A DNA stretch of 64,000 nucleotides from CAWFKS01 sp963816435 (GTDB taxonomy: Bacteria; Pseudomonadota; Alphaproteobacteria; Rhizobiales; Rhizobiaceae). The notes under the pieces were generated by a model, which saw nothing but the letters and a program-made list of their open reading frames with translations, made no database searches and was not told the DNA's origin. A program made the position numbers and the translations under genes. Positions within the stretch are counted from its first letter, which is position 1. Every line of letters starts with the position of its first letter. The stretch lies in NCBI GenBank assembly GCA_963816435.1, contig CAWFKS010000012.1, forward strand, positions 285,277 through 349,276, written 5' to 3'. Shown here one piece after another: positions 1 to 8,364 of the stretch.

Positions 1-387
1 AGCAGATTCCTTGCCCGCGCCGCCCCGGCCGTCCTGGTGACGGCGGGCATCGCCGGCGTCGCCGCGGCCTCGGCCGCCTCGCAGGTAAAGAGCGGCCCGC
101 TGTCCTGCGAAATCCGCCAGCAGGTCTCCGGCGGCATGCTGACGCTGCAGGGCGTCGCCACCGCCGACAGCGACATGAGCGGCAGCTACAGGCTGAAAAT
201 CTCCGGCGGCTCCGGCGGCGGGTCCTCGACCATCAACCAGGGCGGCGAGTTCTCCGCCTCGGCGGGCGAGGACGTGACGCTCGGCCGCGTCACCGTCAAC
301 GCCGGCGGCTATTATGACGTGACGCTCGAGGTCAGCGGCGGCGGGCATTCCGCGCGCTGCGCCGACACGGCCGGCGGCAACATCTGA
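1..387 (+). CDS. csgH: CsgH-like curli chaperone (5' end outside window)
   Basis: The reading frame is open from the first base, so the true start lies upstream; the GTG at 37 is only the first start codon visible. The N-terminus is a hydrophobic, Ala-rich signal peptide ending near ASAA. The mature part is short (about 95 residues), begins LSCEIRQQ, has the Gly/Ser-rich beta-strand pattern of alphaproteobacterial CsgH and keeps two Cys residues (LSCEI and ARCAD). CsgH is known as a periplasmic inhibitor of premature curlin fibril formation. A curlin-repeat gene follows on the same strand, which supports the call. Family assignment is from pattern only. Confidence 0.75.
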   Translation, partial: SRFLARAAPAVLVTAGIAGVAAASAASQVKSGPLSCEIRQQVSGGMLTLQGVATADSDMSGSYRLKISGGSGGGSSTINQGGEFSASAGEDVTLGRVTVNAGGYYDVTLEVSGGGHSARCADTAGGNI

Positions 388-411
388 TCGCCGACGCAGA
401 CTGCGCCTCAC

Positions 412-450
412 AAAAGGCCCCGGGAAAATTCCCCGGGGCTTTTGCTTTTT
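412..450 (+). terminator. Rho-independent terminator after csgH
   Basis: A GC-rich inverted repeat (ggccccggg ... ccccggggc) with an AAAATT loop is followed by tttt g cttttt. It lies 25 bases after the csgH stop codon. Confidence 0.8.
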
Positions 451-479
451 CGGAACTGGTCGGGCGTCGGCGCCCGCCT

Positions 480-760
480 TACTCGATATCGCCGCTGCCC
501 CTCATCGCCCTGCCGGGCACTTCTCCCCGCCCGCGGGGAGAAGACCGCCTTCGCCTGTGCCGCGCCAGATCGTCAGCGTTCGCGCTGCGGGCGTCTTCAC
601 CTTCGACGAACGGGGATGTCGCGGCGACCCGAAAGCGGCACACCCTGAACTGATGACGTGGGTGGCCTTCGGTTCGGGAAGCGGGACGGCTGCGGCCAAC
701 CTTCCTCTCCCCGCGTGCGGGGAGAGGATGCCGGCAGGCAGGTGAGGGGCGGCGCCAACG
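480..760. repeat. Two intergenic hairpin repeats
   Basis: The gap between csgH and the curlin gene holds no convincing gene. Near 520-545 there is a cttctccccgc/gcggggagaag hairpin, and near 705-750 a related ctctccccgc/gcggggagag hairpin followed by atgccggcaggcag and tgaggggc. Almost the same block (hairpin, atgccggcaggcag, tgaggggc) recurs near 20530-20575, so this is a dispersed intergenic repeat family. The first copy reads like the same element in the opposite orientation (gccctgccgggc precedes its hairpin). Confidence 0.65.
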
Positions 761-932
761 CCCTTTCCTGCCGGATGTCGGCCGGCTTCTCACCCCTTCC
801 GAGGCCCCGGCTTCAATGAACGCAACCTAAATGCCCGGTTCCAGGTCGGTTCAGCGCGGCGCTGCGAAACTCTCCTCAACGGTCGGACGAAAAGCCGCCG
901 TCGCGAAAAACCAGAGCCAGAGGAGAACCGAA

Positions 933-1352
933 ATGACCCGCACCAGCATCAAGTCCACGCTTGCCGCCGCCATGATCGGCACCGCCGCGCTCGCCGCCCC
1001 GGCCGTGATCGCCACGCCCGCCGCCGCCGGCCAGATCGCCATCGACATCGCCCCGCAGGACGCCGACCAGGAGCAGGCGATGCGCATGGGGCTCGGCATC
1101 TACGCGATCGTCAACAACATCAAGAACGGCGGCATCCGCCAGAACGGCCACGGCAATTCGGCGGGGCTCGCCCAGCACGGCTCGGGCAATCTCGGCGTCG
1201 TGGCGCAGGAGGGCGACGGCCATGTCGGCACGCTCGAGCAGAACGGCAACGGCAACGCCTACGGCCTGTTCCAGTTCGGCGACAATTCGCAAGCCCACGC
1301 CGTGCAGAACGGCAATGGCGGCACCGGCGCCACCTTCGTCTTCGGCTGGTAG
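933..1352 (+). CDS. Curlin-repeat (CsgA/CsgB-like) amyloid protein
   Basis: I choose the ATG at 933 (MTRTSIKSTLAAAM) because an AGGAG sits 12 bases upstream and a clear Sec signal peptide ending APAVIATPAAAG follows; the longer frame from 831 has no such support. The mature protein carries four or five short repeats with the curlin spacing (Q/N and G at fixed positions: IRQNGHGNSA, LAQHGSGNLG, VAQEGDGHVG, LEQNGNGNAY). Curlin subunits are secreted through CsgG and polymerise into cell-surface amyloid. At 139 residues it is close to family size. Whether it is the major (CsgA) or nucleator (CsgB) type cannot be told. No csgG/csgE/csgF is in the window. Confidence 0.8.
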   Translation: MTRTSIKSTLAAAMIGTAALAAPAVIATPAAAGQIAIDIAPQDADQEQAMRMGLGIYAIVNNIKNGGIRQNGHGNSAGLAQHGSGNLGVVAQEGDGHVGTLEQNGNGNAYGLFQFGDNSQAHAVQNGNGGTGATFVFGW

Positions 1353-1388
1353 TCTTCTTCCTCCCCGTCCTCCGCGGACTACCGCCAT

Positions 1389-1423
1389 GGGCGCGGCTTT
1401 TCGAAGCCGCGCCCTTTTCTTTT
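1389..1423 (+). terminator. Strong Rho-independent terminator after the curlin gene
   Basis: A perfect 11-bp stem (gggcgcggctt/aagccgcgccc) with a TTCG loop is followed by ttttctttt. Confidence 0.9.
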
Positions 1424-1439
1424 GGTCTGTCGGCGGGCG

Positions 1440-1905
1440 CGCCGGCCAAGGCGCGCGCCTTTCCTCGCCCCTTCAGGGGGTGAGGAGCGGTCCGCGTAGC
1501 GGATCGAAAGCCAATGATTTGGCTTTCGAAGCGAACGAACGCCCGGAGCCCAAGCGGAGGGCTGTCGAGGGCGAAGCCCGAGACGGAGAGGGGGAAATGC
1601 ATTCGCGCTTCAAATCCCCTCTCTGGTCTTTTCCAAGCATTTGCTCGGGGACAAGCCCGCTCGCAAACGCAGGAAAAGACTTTCTCTCCCGCAAGGGGAG
1701 AGATAGCGCCGGCGCCGCCCTCCCCCTTGAGGGGAGGGTCGATCCGCATCAGCGGATCGGGGTGGGGTCGTCAGAAGGGCGCGGCCTGCTTTCTACGTCA
1801 CGACATTCACGTCGAGCACGGCCGAGGCTACCCCACCCGTCCCGTCGCTTCGCTCGATCCACCCTCCCCTGGGGAGGGACTGGCGCGCGGCAGCGCCGCG
1901 GCGAC
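1440..1905. repeat. Intergenic repeat block between the curlin gene and hyuB
   Basis: No gene is supported here. The block contains ctctccc-gcaa-ggggagag (about 1680-1702), a ccctccccttgaggggaggg-type hairpin near 1722, two similar segments in opposite orientation (gatcggggtggggtcgtcag; ctaccccacccgtcccgtcgcttcgctcgatccaccc) and ccctcccctggggaggg near 1860. Related segments are found near 20395-20520 and 18900-19045. It looks like several partial copies of dispersed repeats placed end to end. Confidence 0.6.
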
Positions 1906-3646
1906 CTAGCGTGCCCGCAGCTCCGCCGTCGCGGCCTCGTCGACCGCGCCCTCGCGGATGACGACGCCGAACTTTTCCGCCGCCTCGTCCGGCGTGTAGT
2001 AGCCCTGGCGGACGTCGGAAAGCACTCTTTGCCGGCGGACGCGCGAACGGGTCGCCGAAGCCGCCGCCGCCGGGCGTGCCGACGCGCACCCGGTCGCCGG
2101 CCTTCAGCGGAATGTCCTGCTCCTTCGACAGGTGCTCGGGCACGTGCGCTTCGCCGTCGCGGAAGACGGTGACCTCGTTGACCGCGCCGTCGGCGCCGCC
2201 GAGCGCGCCCTGCGGCCCGAACCGGCCGTGATCCATGACGAAGGAGGCGCGGGCATCGCCACGCAACAGCTCGATCTCGTAGGACAGCCCGAAGCCGCCG
2301 CGGTGCTCGCCGGCGCCGCCCGAACCCTCGCGCAGCGCGTAGTGCCGGTAGAGCACCGGATAGGCCTGTTCCATGATCTCGACCGGCGGCGACTTCGAGA
2401 TGCCGATGGTCGAGCAGCCGTTGGTGAGCCCGTCGGTCGCCGCGTTGCCGCCGTAGCCGCCACCTGACAGCTGGTACATGACGAAGTCGCGGTTCTTCGC
2501 CGGGTCGTGGCCGCCGAGCGCGAAATTGCCGGACGAGCCGGCGGGCGCGGCCGTCACCCGGTCGGGCAGCGCCTCGACCAGGGCGGCGAACACGGCTTCG
2601 GCGATGCGCTGCGACACCTCCGCCGCGCAGCCCGAGACGGGGCGGGGATAGCGCGCGTCGAGGAAGGTGCCTTCCGGGCGCCTGATCACCAGCGGCTCGA
2701 AGGCGCCGGCCGAAAGCGGCACGTCCGGAAAGATGTGGCGCATCGCCAGGTAGACCGAGGAATGGGTGGTGGCGAGCACCGAATTCATCGGTCCGGCGCA
2801 CGGCGCGCTTGAGCCGGAAAAGTCGAAGGTCAGCGTGTCGCCCGCCTTCTCCACCGCCAGCCGGATCGCCAGCGGCTCGTTCACGACGCCGTCCGAATCG
2901 ACATGGGCGACCGAGCGGTAGACGCCGTCCGGGATCTTGGCGATGCGGGCGCGCATCTCCTCGGCGGCGCGGCGGCGCAGCTCGGCGATCGCCTGTTTCA
3001 CCGTGTCGTCGCCGTAGCGGTCGAGCAACTCCGACAGCCGGTCCTCGCCGACCTGGAGCGCGGCCGCCTGGGCGCGGATGTCGCCGATGCGCTGGTCGGC
3101 GATGCGGATGTTGGAGGTGATGATGGCGTAGATCTCGGGATCGAGTTTTCCCCGCTTGAACAGCTTCACCGGCGGCAGGCGCAGCCCCTCCTGCTCGACC
3201 GCCGTGGCCGAGGCCGAAAAGCCGCCGGGCACCGAACCGCCGATGTCGGGCCAGTGGCCGGTGTTGGACATCCAGCAGAATATCTCGCCGCCGCGCCAGA
3301 CCGGCATGGCGAAGCGCACGTCCATCAGATGCGTGCCGCCGAGATAGGGGTCGTTGACGATGTAGATGTCGCCCGGCTCCGGCGGCTGGGCGCGGCCGTC
3401 GCGGATCATCTCGATGATGGTCGCGGTGGAATACTGCATGACGCCGACGAACACCGGCAGGCCGCCGAGCCCCTGGGCGATCAGCGCGCCGTCCTCGGCC
3501 GCGTAGATGCCGTCGGAGCGGTCGTTGGCCTCCGCGATCACCGGCGAGAAGGCGGCGCGCGAAAACGCCAGGTCCATCTCGTCGCAGACCTGGCCGAGGC
3601 CGGCCTCGATGACGGACAGCGTGATGGCGTCGAGCGGGGCGGTCAT
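1906..3646 (-). CDS. hyuB: Hydantoinase B / 5-oxoprolinase-type subunit, frameshifted near its 3' end
   Basis: The ATG at 3646 begins MTAPLDAITLSVIEAG, the usual HyuB start; LNSVLATTHS-like and QxSGGGYGG motifs and the terminal GTPGGGGFGDPFARPP are all present. HyuB pairs with HyuA in ATP-dependent hydrolysis of N-carbamoyl, hydantoin or 5-oxoproline-like cyclic amides. After FARPP the frame runs into an Arg-rich tail, but in the neighbouring frame it continues RVLSDVRQGYYTPDEAAEKF...ATAELRAR and stops at 1906. One extra base in the T run at 2028-2030 explains this. Corrected length is about 579 residues, normal for the family. The partner hyuA (4323-6401) is on the same strand, but a toxin-antitoxin pair lies between them. 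Confidence 0.85.
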
Positions 3647-3735
3647 GCGGTTACTCCGAACGGGCGAGCGGTATTGGCCGGGCTTGGCCGACGAGCCCGG
3701 TTGTTATACGCTGTATGACAACAGGAGAAAAAGCG

Positions 3736-3999
3736 ATGTCGAATCTGAAGAATCTCTCAGATCCGGTTGCGCTGCGCATCCCGCGAGACATTCTCGCCGA
3801 GATCGAGCGCATCGCCGAAATCACCGAGCGCAGCCGCAGCTGGGTGATGGTGCGGGCGATGAAGGCGTATCTGGCGGCCGAAGGGCGCGACATCATCGAT
3901 GCCGCCGAAGGGCGCGAACAGATCGCGCGCGGCGAGGCGTACGGGCTGGACGAGTTGCTCAACCAGGCCGGCCGTGACGGCAAGGACGCGGCCGCGTGA
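3736..3999 (+). CDS. Ribbon-helix-helix antitoxin (CopG/ParD-like)
   Basis: The start is taken at ATG 3736 (MSNLKNLSDPVALRIP) because AGGAG is 14 bases upstream. The N-terminal beta strand (VALRIPRDILAEIERIA) and the helix pair (ERSRSWVMVRAMKAYLAAE) are typical of a ribbon-helix-helix DNA-binding antitoxin; the C-terminal half (AAEGREQIARGEAYGLDELL) would bind the toxin. It is 87 residues long. The stop overlaps the GTG start of the next gene (GTGA), so translation is probably coupled. Such antitoxins repress their own promoter. The pair lies on the opposite strand to hyuA and hyuB. Confidence 0.85.
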   Translation: MSNLKNLSDPVALRIPRDILAEIERIAEITERSRSWVMVRAMKAYLAAEGRDIIDAAEGREQIARGEAYGLDELLNQAGRDGKDAAA

Positions 4000-4310
4000 C
4001 GAAGGTCGTCTTTTCGGCCCGCGTCAGGGACTTCCTGAGGTCCGAAAGACACTATCTCGACAAGCACAGCACCACCGCCTTCCCGCGCCTTTCCGACAGG
4101 TTGAAGGAAGCAAGCCGGCTGCTTTCCGAACATCCGCACGCCGGTGCTGCGAAACCGCTGCCGGTGCGTGGCCTGCGCCGGCTCGTCATGGGCGACTACA
4201 TCCTCGACTACGAACTGCGGAACGGCGAGGTTCACGTCCTGAACATGCGCCACGGCAGGCAACGCGACCCGGATATTCACGACGACGGAGACGTCGACTA
4301 CGAGGCGTGA
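3996..4310 (+). CDS. ParE/RelE-family toxin
   Basis: A GTG start overlaps the antitoxin stop. The 104-residue product has the ParE/RelE layout: VVFSARVRDFLRS (strand 1), a two-helix region, ASRLLSEHPHAGAAKPLPVRGLRRLVMGDYILDYELRNGEVHVLNMRHGR. The closing VLNMRHGR pattern is the family's terminal strand. ParE toxins poison gyrase and RelE toxins cut mRNA on the ribosome; sequence alone does not say which applies here. The acidic tail (DIHDDGDVDYEA) is longer than usual. Confidence 0.85.
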   Translation: MTKVVFSARVRDFLRSERHYLDKHSTTAFPRLSDRLKEASRLLSEHPHAGAAKPLPVRGLRRLVMGDYILDYELRNGEVHVLNMRHGRQRDPDIHDDGDVDYEA

Positions 4311-4322
4311 GCGCCCGCTCCA

Positions 4323-6401
4323 TCACTCCCTCTTTCCAATCTCGATGATCAGATTGCCGTCGGCGTCGGAGGTGGCGCGGTCGCCGGGCTCCATCACCGT
4401 GGTGGCGTCCATCTGTTCCAGGATCGCCGGGCCGTGGACCTCGGCCTCGAGCGGCAGTTTCTCGCGTGAATAGACCGGCGTGTCCTGGAAGCCGCCGGCC
4501 TCGAACCAGACCGGGCGGGTCTCGACCAGCGCGTCGGCGAGCGTTTCCGCGCGGCCGGCCGGGTCGATCAGCGTCGACAGGTCGAGTGCCGAGCGCGTGC
4601 CGATCACCGACGTGTTGAGGTTGACCAGCATGGCGCGGATTTCCGGCAGCTCGACCCGGAAGCGCGCGAAATAGGCCTTTTCGAACAGGCGCTGCAGCTC
4701 CTCGCGGCTGACCTCCGGCGAGGGCAGGGCGACGTTGATGAGATGGGTCTGGCCGATGAACTGCATGTCGGCGGTGTGCACGAATTCGATCTTTTCGGGC
4801 TTCACCGCCTCCTTGCCGATCTGTTCGAGACCGGCCGTCCGCTGTGCTTCGAGGATGTCGCGCAGGCTTGCCTCGTCGAGGGCTGCGACCGGCTGGTTGA
4901 CGGTCCGCACGAAATCGTGCCGAAGGTCCGCCACCACGCAGCCGAGGGCGTTGGTGATCCCCGGGCGTGCCGGCACGATGACGCGCGGGATGGCGAGTTC
5001 GCGGGCGAGCGATGCGGCGTGCAGCGGCCCGGCGCCGCCGAAGGCGAACAGCGAAAAATCGCGCGGGTCGTGGCCCTTCGACAGCGACACCATGCGCACC
5101 GCGCCCGCCATGTGAACGTTGACCAGCTTCAGCACCGCGCCGGCCGCCTCAGCGCCGTCGAGCCCGGTGCGCGCGCCGATCTTGTCGGCGAAGATCCTTT
5201 CGACCTCCTCGACTGTGACGGGGTTGTCGACCGACAGCAGCTTCTTCGGGTTGAGCCTGCCGAGCACGAGATTGGCGTCGGAGATCGTCGGCTCGGTGCC
5301 GCCGCGCCCGTAGCAGATCGGCCCGGGCACCGCGCCGGCACTTTCCGGCCCGACGCGGATCAGGCCGGATTCGTCGAGCCGGGCGATCGAGCCACCGCCC
5401 GCGCCGACCGTGTGGACGTCGACCATCGGCACGTGGATCGGCATCGCGTATTCGATCTCGATCTCGTGGCTGACCGCCGGCTGGGCGTTCCTGACCAGCG
5501 CCACGTCGGTCGAGGTGCCGCCCATGTCGTAGGTGACGACGTTGGCGAAGCCGGCGCGGCGCGCCGTGTAGGCGGCCGCCATGACGCCGGAGGCGGGGCC
5601 GGACATCACCGTCTTGGCCGCCTCCTGCGCGACGAAGCGCGCCGAGATCATGCCGCCATTGCCGTTCATGACGAGAAAATCGCGGCGGTAGCCGCGCGCC
5701 GACAATTCGTCGGCAAGACGGGCGACGTAGCGCTTCAGGATCGGCTGCACCGAGGCGTTGACGGCGGCCGTCACGCCGCGCTCGAACTCGCGCGCCTCCG
5801 ACAGCAGCGAGTGGCCGGTGGTGATCTGGTCGTTGGGCCAGATTTCCGCAGCGATTTCGGCCGCGCGCTTCTCGTGGGCCGGATTTGCGTAGGCGTGCAG
5901 GAAGTGGATGACCAGCGACTCGCAGCCGGCGGCCAGAAGCCGGCGCACGGCATCGCGCACCTCGTCCTCGGCGAGCGGCGTCCGGACGCGGCCCGAGGCC
6001 TCCAGCCGCTCGGAAACCTCCAGCCTGAGATTGCGCTCGATCAAGGGCACGAAGGTGCCGGTCATGCCATAGGGGCGGGGGCGGGTTCGCCGGCCGAGCT
6101 CCAGCACGTCGCGGAAGCCGCGCGTGGTGATCAGCCCGGTGCGGGCGAGGCGGCGCTCGAGCACGGCATTGGTGGTCGTGGTGGTGCCATGGACGATGAG
6201 GTCGATCTTCTCGACGGGAAAGCCGGTCGCGGCCAGTGCCGCGACGACGCCGTGCGCCTGGTTGTCGGGCGTGGTCGGCGTCTTGGCGATGTGCACCCGG
6301 CCCCCGTCGCCGCCGTCGACCAGAATGAGGTCGGTGAAGGTGCCGCCGACGTCGATGCCGGCCGTCACATATCCCCCGCTGGCGGCGCCGTTCTCGTTCA
6401 T
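4323..6401 (-). CDS. hyuA: Hydantoinase A / 5-oxoprolinase-type ATP-binding subunit
   Basis: The product (about 692 residues) opens with AGIDVGGTFTDLILVD, the phosphate-binding motif of the actin/ASKHA fold used by HyuA, and carries VHGTTTTTNAVLERR, MSGPASGVMAAAYTARR, YDMGGTSTDVALV and the VDVHTVGAGGGSIA motif. With HyuB it would form an ATP-dependent cyclic-amide hydrolase (hydantoin, N-methylhydantoin or 5-oxoproline class; the substrate is not determinable). I choose ATG 6401 (MNENGAASG) over an in-frame TTG at 6416 with no better ribosome site. The stop is 12 bases from the ParE gene end (convergent). Confidence 0.88.
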   Translation of the reverse strand: MNENGAASGGYVTAGIDVGGTFTDLILVDGGDGGRVHIAKTPTTPDNQAHGVVAALAATGFPVEKIDLIVHGTTTTTNAVLERRLARTGLITTRGFRDVLELGRRTRPRPYGMTGTFVPLIERNLRLEVSERLEASGRVRTPLAEDEVRDAVRRLLAAGCESLVIHFLHAYANPAHEKRAAEIAAEIWPNDQITTGHSLLSEAREFERGVTAAVNASVQPILKRYVARLADELSARGYRRDFLVMNGNGGMISARFVAQEAAKTVMSGPASGVMAAAYTARRAGFANVVTYDMGGTSTDVALVRNAQPAVSHEIEIEYAMPIHVPMVDVHTVGAGGGSIARLDESGLIRVGPESAGAVPGPICYGRGGTEPTISDANLVLGRLNPKKLLSVDNPVTVEEVERIFADKIGARTGLDGAEAAGAVLKLVNVHMAGAVRMVSLSKGHDPRDFSLFAFGGAGPLHAASLARELAIPRVIVPARPGITNALGCVVADLRHDFVRTVNQPVAALDEASLRDILEAQRTAGLEQIGKEAVKPEKIEFVHTADMQFIGQTHLINVALPSPEVSREELQRLFEKAYFARFRVELPEIRAMLVNLNTSVIGTRSALDLSTLIDPAGRAETLADALVETRPVWFEAGGFQDTPVYSREKLPLEAEVHGPAILEQMDATTVMEPGDRATSDADGNLIIEIGKRE

Positions 6402-6482
6402 GCGCGAATTCCGCAACGTTCGACCTGCCGGAGCGGGTGGATTTGGAATGCCGATCCGCGCCCGCGCCTTGACCCGAAAATC

Positions 6483-6496
6483 ATTTGTATACTAAT
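6483..6496. promoter_or_regulatory. Palindromic operator-like site, GntR type, in the hyuA/fpr divergent region
   Basis: The sequence ATTtGTATACtAAT is a perfect 14-bp palindrome apart from the two free positions and fits the GTnnAC core known for GntR-family operators. It lies 82 bp upstream of the hyuA start in an otherwise GC-rich divergent intergenic stretch (6402-6667). A TTGACC (about 6470) just before it could be part of a rightward -35 box. The regulator gene is not in the window. Confidence 0.5.
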
Positions 6497-6667
6497 AAAT
6501 TCACCGTGCAATGGCATCCCTGCCGAGGGCGCGCCGGCGACGCTCGGCCGGCCCGCCAGATTGCCCGCCCGCCGGGGCGCCTGTCCAGAGCGCCGGGCGA
6601 TGCCGCGAGCGCGGGCGATACCGGTTCCATCAATCCGGCTTGAGGCCGAAACGCGAGAGGCTTGACG

Positions 6668-7504
6668 ATGGACGAGACGTCCGCCCGCACGATGGCCGAC
6701 ACGATCGAGGCCGAGCGCCCCGCCGAATTCCCGATTCCGGCCGGCGTGTTCGCCGAGAAGGTGGTGTCGGTGAAGCACTACACCGACCGGCTGTTCTCCT
6801 TCCGCATCACCAGGCCGCAGAGTTTCCGCTTCCGCTCCGGCGAGTTCGTGATGATCGGCCTGCCGAACGCCGAGAAGCCGGTGTTCCGCGCCTATTCGAT
6901 CGCCAGCCCGAACTGGGACGACGAGATCGAGTTCTATTCGATCAAGGTGCCGGACGGGCCGCTGACGCAGCATCTGCAGAAGATCCAGCCCGGCGACACC
7001 GTGCTGATGCGGCAGAAATCGACCGGCACGCTGGTCGTCGATGCGCTGACGCCGGCCAGGCGCCTGTGGATGATCGCCACCGGCACCGGCATCGCGCCGT
7101 TCGCCAGCCTGATCCGCGATCCCGAGACCTACGAGAAGTTCGACGAGATCGTGCTGACCAACACCTGCCGCGGCGTGGCCGAACTCGCCTATGGCGACGC
7201 GCTGGTGAAGGAACTGGGCGAGGACCCGCTGATCGGCGAGTTCGCCGACCGGCTGACCTATTTCGCCTCCACGACCCGCGAGGAATCGCCGAGCCGCGGC
7301 CGCATCACCGACCTGATCGAGACCGGCGCGCTGTTCGAGAAGCTCGGCGTCGCGCCGTTCGACCCGGCCACCGACCGGGTGATGATCTGCGGCTCGCTCG
7401 CCATGATCAAGGACGTCAAGGCGCTGTGCGAGAAGGCGGGGCTGGAGGAAGGCTCCGTCAGCAATCCCGGCCAGTTCGTCATCGAGCGCGCGTTCGTCGG
7501 GTAG
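6668..7504 (+). CDS. fpr: Ferredoxin/flavodoxin-NADP(+) reductase
   Basis: The product (278 residues from ATG 6668, preceded by GAGAGG) has the FAD-binding barrel with the RAYSIAS motif (FAD), the FYSIKVPDGPLT segment and the NADP-binding half with IATGTGIAPFASLIRDP, TNTCRGVAELAY and VMICGSLAMIKDVK. It ends in FVIERAFVG, the usual Fpr C-terminus. It transfers electrons between NADPH and ferredoxin or flavodoxin in the cytoplasm. The N-terminus is about 20 residues longer than in the shortest homologues. It is transcribed alone; the palindrome at 6483 lies about 170 bp upstream. Confidence 0.92.
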   Translation: MDETSARTMADTIEAERPAEFPIPAGVFAEKVVSVKHYTDRLFSFRITRPQSFRFRSGEFVMIGLPNAEKPVFRAYSIASPNWDDEIEFYSIKVPDGPLTQHLQKIQPGDTVLMRQKSTGTLVVDALTPARRLWMIATGTGIAPFASLIRDPETYEKFDEIVLTNTCRGVAELAYGDALVKELGEDPLIGEFADRLTYFASTTREESPSRGRITDLIETGALFEKLGVAPFDPATDRVMICGSLAMIKDVKALCEKAGLEEGSVSNPGQFVIERAFVG

Positions 7505-7559
7505 GGGCGGAAGCCACGCGCGAGTGGAGCGAACCGCTCCGTTGCGCTATATTGCGCTC

Positions 7560-7869
7560 ATGCAGCAAGCACGAGCTCATCCAGCGACTGAAAGCGTTGC
7601 GGCCCGCATTCGCGGCCGAGGGTGTCGAGCATCTCGCCCTCTTCGGCTCGCGTGCGCGCGGCGACAATCGCGACGAGAGCGACGTCGACATTCTGGTCGA
7701 CGTGGCTTCCGAGGCCAAGTTCAGCCTGCTCGATCTGATCGGCGTCGAGCACATCGTGCTCGACAATACGGGCCTCACCGCGCACGCCACGATGCGCCGC
7801 AGCCTCGAACCGGCGTTCGGCGATCGCATCCGGGACGACATTGATCGAGGTCTTCTAGAGATCGCTTAG
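7560..7869 (+). CDS. Minimal nucleotidyltransferase (MntA-like), frameshifted at codon 2
   Basis: The conserved part reads KHELIQRLKALRP...GVEHLALFGSRARGD...ESDVDILVDV, with the GSRARG and SDVDILVD motifs of the DNA polymerase beta-like minimal nucleotidyltransferase fold. No start codon exists in that frame, but an ATG at 7560 is followed by one extra base: removing it gives MSKHELIQ. MntA proteins usually act as antitoxins that AMPylate an adjacent HEPN toxin (DUF86). No HEPN gene is next to it; the downstream neighbour is a convergent RelE-type toxin 2 bp away. It is therefore an orphan or relies on a partner elsewhere. Confidence 0.7.
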
Positions 7870-7870
7870 C

Positions 7871-8128
7871 CTAGCGCAGCAGGCGGTCATATTCGGCATG
7901 ACTGCCTATCCAGAACCAGACGAGATCAGAACCTTCGGGTACGGCGAGCGCACGGTGCCCAAGGCCGATCCGGACGGAGCGGAAGACGCCAACCCGTTTG
8001 AAATGCAAGGACGGATGCCTCGGGTTGGATTTCAGCAGCGGCGAAGTTCCTGTCCGCAAGCCGCTGCACCGATCTCAGGGAGCCGTTCGTAGGCGTCCCA
8101 GAACTCCGGCGGAGCAAAGTGCCTCGAA
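7871..8128 (-). pseudogene. RelE/ParE-family toxin, frameshifted
   Basis: Assembled over three frames the protein reads RHFAPPEFWDAYERLPE / SVQRLADRNFA / LLKSNPRHPSLHFKRVGVFRSVRIGLGHRALAV...FWIGSHAEYDRL, a clear RelE/ParE-type toxin of about 85 residues. Its probable start is a TTG overlapping the antitoxin stop. Breaks lie at about 8126 (extra C on the coding strand, which removes the antitoxin stop), 8073 (extra A) and 8038-8041 (extra G). All are +1. Either the region is poorly sequenced or the toxin is really dead; three hits in about 90 bp make decay worth considering. Confidence 0.7.
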
Positions 8129-8325
8129 AGCTCTTTCGTCCGCCCTTGCCGGTGCGCCGCGAGAGCCCGTTCGGCGAGCCGGTCCAGCTTGCCGGCCTTC
8201 GCGTCGGCCTCGATCTGCGCATCCCAGTTGGCGGCATCGAACTCGGCGAACCACGCCCGGAATCGGTCGAGCTCTTCGGCCGGCAGCGCCGCGATCTCCC
8301 GTTCGATCCGTTCGAGCTTCGTCAT
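8124..8325 (-). CDS. Antitoxin of the RelE-type pair
   Basis: The product begins MTKLERIEREIAALPAEELDRFRAWFAEFD and continues WDAQIEADAKAGKLDRLAERALAAHRQGRTKEL, the standard short antitoxin found upstream of this toxin family (about 66 residues). In the sequence as given the frame does not stop at KEL but runs into the toxin; deleting the base at 8126 restores a TGA that overlaps a TTG toxin start. The same-strand order antitoxin then toxin is normal. Confidence 0.75.
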
Positions 8326-8364
8326 CTCGTCGTCTCCGCTTGCGGCTGGTCGGCGTCCGCCGCC

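Noticed and set aside
442..793. Overlapping open frames on both strands in the gap after csgH
   Set aside because: They are Arg/Pro-rich, lie on the hairpin repeats and lack ribosome sites; the same repeat recurs elsewhere in the window.
2104..3718. Long open frames antisense to hyuB
   Set aside because: They are the usual high-GC mirror frames of a well-conserved gene and show no family motif.
4743..6665. A 640-codon open frame on the plus strand across hyuA
   Set aside because: It is rich in Asp/Arg/His/Val as expected for an antisense frame in GC-rich DNA; hyuA on the other strand is intact and conserved.
7524..7844. An ATG-initiated 106-residue frame over the MNT gene
   Set aside because: It uses the natural start codon but the wrong frame after one extra base; the conserved nucleotidyltransferase motifs are in the other frame.
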